Positions 61,180 through 64,000 of a DNA stretch of 64,000 nt are shown here, piece after piece. This DNA is from Rotaria sp. Silwood1 (taxonomy: Eukaryota; Rotifera; Eurotatoria; Philodinida; Philodinidae): contig CAJNOP010000033.1 in the NCBI GenBank assembly GCA_905250075.1, positions 992,613 to 1,056,612 of the forward strand, written 5' to 3'. The notes below the pieces were generated by a model. That model was not told the DNA's origin. It saw nothing but the letters and a program-made list of their open reading frames with translations, and did no database searches. Numbering within the stretch: the first letter of the stretch is position 1; each line of letters begins with the position of its first letter. The translations under genes were made by a program, and so were the position numbers.

Positions 61180-62869
61180 ACCTCATCATGAAATCATTTT
61201 TAAAATATGCGCTTTTTTTTTGAAAATCAATTTCAAAATCATTCATTTTTGTACTAGTTCGAATAAATGGTTTGTTGGTTAGAAAAGAAACTCTGGAAAT
61301 AAAGATTTCTCCTACTGATCTGGAAGATATAAAGCTACTTCGTTCAAAATATCAGTCAAATTAAAAAAAAGAAATACATTCTTTTCAATGAAAGATATCG
61401 AAAGGTTTTCTTTTTAATAAAGTAAGAAAAAATTTTTCGAATACAAATAAACACTATGAACCGAGTTAGAAAAATCAGTATTAGCTAACGTGTAGTAATT
61501 GTGTTCTATTACTTTTTAATGTATAGACATTTGAATAGAAATAGAACTGCAAGCATTTTAATAGCTTTTAGATATGTATCTGTGAATATTACTTTTAGTT
61601 GTTCTCAAAAACAAAATAAATAATAATATAGACTTGTACTTAATGAAAAGTAATGTTTTGTAGTATAGCAGGTTATCAAAAGATGATTTAACAAAATCTT
61701 CGCTCATTTCTCAGCTCTCTAAAGGAGCCTGCAAAAATTTGAAAACTTTAATTTTATATTGTTTCCTAATGTATATTCAATATTTCTCCAGGACTTCTGT
61801 TTTAGAACTTATGAGTCGATCTTTTGGAGGCATGAGAATTAAGTTAGGATGAAGATTATTGACGTTTTTTACAGCAAAACCCTCGTTTACTACACATGTT
61901 ATATTATTGATTTTTTTTAGCATAGAATCAAAATTCAGATTATTTTCTATAAATTGATGTAAGAATTAGAAGTTTCAGAACAATTCTTTAAGAATGGCCT
62001 AGCTCAGTTTGTAAATCTGTTTTGTATGGAGATTGAGAAAATTGACAATGTATTTTACTAAAATACTCATTGTTAATTGGTCACTTACAACAAAATAATC
62101 ATAAATATAATATTTTATGGAGGAACATTTGTTCTTTTACATAGTGCATTGAAATAATGTTGCGTTCATGTGTGGCGCACTGTGGTTCGTCCTAACTCAA
62201 TTTAAAATTCTCAAAAATATCGGGTCATAACTCTGAAACCATAAATATCATTATATATATGAATGATAATATTATTCAAAATAATTTGAAATCAATCATA
62301 AACATACAAAGTTATCGAAAAAAACATTGAAATAAATTAAAATTATGGGAAAATCTTCGAGAAAATAAAATTTTTTTCAAATATATTACATTTAATAGAT
62401 AATTTCAATCGTTTATCAACTTTTCATATGATAAAAAAATCAATTAGACACATTTATATTGCTAAACATTTTTTTATTAATTATATATTAATATTATTCA
62501 TTCCCAGGTCCAAGAAAACGGCCGTAAGCAACATAAAAATGATATAAAACATCGAAAAACGGCGCTGATTTCTGTCAGCTCGAAAAACGGTGAAAATGAT
62601 GTGAAAAACGATAGCCGTTTTCTACCGAAAAAAAACGGTCCGTAAAACGGGCTGACGGATTACAGCGAACATTAATGCCTCATTACGTCGCTTTATAGCC
62701 GTTTGAGGTCGTTTCCGATGTCATTTCAGACGGCTCGAATGGTCGACATGGGTTGATGACATGGATATGATATAAGTGCATGGTATTTATATATCTATTC
62801 TAACATTAGACGCTCAAAAAAATTCAAGATATTTATTTTTTTTCAATTGTTTTCTTTTTTTGCGTTAGT
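61180..62869. other. Intergenic stretch before piggyBac
   Basis: No gene is supported. A cluster of AAAACGG/CCGTTTT words lies at 62514-62720. Confidence 0.5.
62514..62720. repeat. Cluster of AAAACGG words in both orientations
   Basis: AAAACGG or its complement occurs at least six times in about 200 bp (GAAAACGGCCG, AAAAACGGCGC, AAAAACGGTG, AGCCGTTTTC, AAAACGGTCCG, AAAACGGGC). It has some hairpin potential but no clean unit length. Confidence 0.4.
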
Positions 62870-64000
62870 TTAACCCTTTGAGGACCGGTGGCTCATTTCT
62901 GAACCATCTATTTTTCACTAAAGAAAAAAGTGTTTGTTTCACATTAAACTATTAAATATGTAAGGCCATTAAGGTCATAAACAATTGCATTTGTCATCTC
63001 ATACTTTTCTTTACTTTCTTTCCTTCTCTCATATAAATTCTTTTGAAATATCCGTTGTTTTTGCTGCTAAGGACAGTGACGTCATAATTTCTCTCTTCTC
63101 CTTTGATCTTTTGTTTTTGGAGAATTTCTCATTCTCTATTGGGTATATATATATTCCCGTTCTCATTGACGAATTTACAGTGTTCTTGAATTTGCAAAGC
63201 ATATCATTTCTCTTTCGAACTTCTACTCTTTATTTCTTTATACCGTTTGTACAATTAAAATTAAACAAATGGCTTTGTATGGAAATGATGAAGTCGACGA
63301 CGAGTCCTGTGATTCATATGCCAGTGATGATACCGGCGAGAGTGACTTCGATTTCGATTACGATGAACTAGTCGATAACTTAGATGAGCTTGAACTTTTT
63401 GGTAAAGATTTGGATGTATATGCAGAGAAGCTGAATTCAATGAATGGAAGTTATATCACGGATGGCGGCTTTACCTCAATCTTTCTCAAAGAGCGAACTC
63501 CAGTTTCAGTCTTTAGAACCATTTTTACTGAAGAAATTTTAAATCTGATTACTGATCAAACAAACATTTATGGAAAAGGAAAGAAACGAAGTAACAATCA
63601 GAAGAAAACCAGTAACTAGAAGAATGTCAGCAAAAAAGATATTGAATCGTTTCTCAGGTTGATCATTCTAACGGCTATCAATAACTTGCCAAATATGAAA
63701 CTTTATTGGAGTAAAGATATGAAATGCCATGATACAGTTATTTCTTCGATCATGTCAAGAAATAGTTTTCTGCAAATTTTTTATAATTTACATTTGGCTG
63801 ATAGCTCATTGAAACCAAAATGAGAATCTAAAGACTACAGTAAAATTTACAAAGTTAAGAATTTTTCTGAAATTTTACGGAGAAATTTTCAAAAAAATTA
63901 TAACTTTGGCTGCTACGGTACAATCGACGAAAGTACGATAAAATTCAAGGGAAGATCAAGCCTCAAGCAATATTTGCCTCTGAAACTAATAAAAAGAAGT
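62870..64000 (+). mobile_element. piggyBac element, 5' part (continues beyond window)
   Basis: TTAA at 62870-62873 is followed at once by CCCTTTGAGGACCGG, the expected arrangement of a piggyBac target site and 5' terminus starting with CCC. A subterminal imperfect hairpin (GGTGGCTC/GAACCATC) follows. The transposase ORF starts 395 bp further on. The 3' terminus is outside the window. Confidence 0.9.
63269..64000 (+). pseudogene. piggyBac transposase, broken by two in-frame stops, 3' end beyond window
   Basis: From the ATG at 63269 a single frame encodes an acidic N-terminus (MALYGNDEVDDESCDS) and then the transposase core of DDE_Tnp_1_7 type. Recognisable blocks are FRTIFTEEILNLI, SRNSFLQIFYNLHLADSS, the first catalytic Asp in GTIDESTIKFKGRSSLKQY and then LPLKLIKRS. 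TAG at 63617-63619 and TGA at 63821-63823 interrupt the frame without a shift. Neither stop is flanked by convincing splice sites, so the copy is most likely dead. The Leu in LKLIKR replaces the Pro usual at this place. Confidence 0.92.

Noticed and set aside
1-64000. tRNA or rRNA genes
   Set aside because: No convincing cloverleaf with A and B boxes and no rRNA-like blocks were seen; GTTCGAAT-like words occur alone.

Overview
The window is animal nuclear DNA. It is AT-rich, its protein-coding genes are cut by many GT-AG introns of mostly 50-70 nt with T-rich acceptors, and the recognisable proteins are animal housekeeping proteins. Compact genes, a TGTGGG-type telomere-like island, lineage-type membrane proteins and many foldback/MITE-like repeats suggest a bdelloid rotifer (Rotaria or Adineta type). 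That assignment is inference, not proof. A run of 100 N at 26045-26144 marks an assembly gap.

Region 1 (1-21579) is gene-dense. On the minus strand lie SQOR (mitochondrial sulfide oxidation, 3' end cut by the window edge) and SLC35B1 (ER nucleotide carrier). A 227-bp divergent promoter separates SLC35B1 from AP3D1 (AP-3 coat delta subunit, 22 exons). THOC1 (mRNA export) and CCNQ (cyclin partner of CDK10) follow on the plus strand. Several longer introns here are largely filled by palindromic foldback elements; intron 14 of THOC1 is almost entirely one such element of about 630 bp.

Region 2 (21580-37209) holds no gene I can support. It carries foldbacks, the assembly gap, decayed coding fragments, a composite inverted repeat with telomere-like (CCCACA)n DNA and about 162-bp tandem repeats, a 21-bp minisatellite and other tandem repeats.

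Region 3 (37210-61179) returns to genes: a protein with two doublecortin (DCX) domains separated by five TQT/IQT motifs, a relic of an ICMT/methanethiol-methyltransferase-like gene, a four-TM protein with a C-terminal CxxC pair (minus), golgin-97 (GOLGA1), a membrane-anchored pentapeptide-repeat protein with a putative jelly-roll ectodomain, and two unrecognised minus-strand genes.

Region 4 (62870-64000) is the 5' part of a piggyBac element with a TTAA site, a CCC terminus and a transposase broken by two in-frame stops.

The genes do not form a pathway. AP3D1, GOLGA1 and SLC35B1 all serve the secretory/endosomal system, but neighbouring placement is probably incidental. No single undescribed system is proven. 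The best leads are the DCX/TQT-array protein, the pentapeptide membrane protein, the telomere-like composite repeat and the foldback load inside introns. All exon borders were read by eye from splice signals, frame continuity and family similarity.
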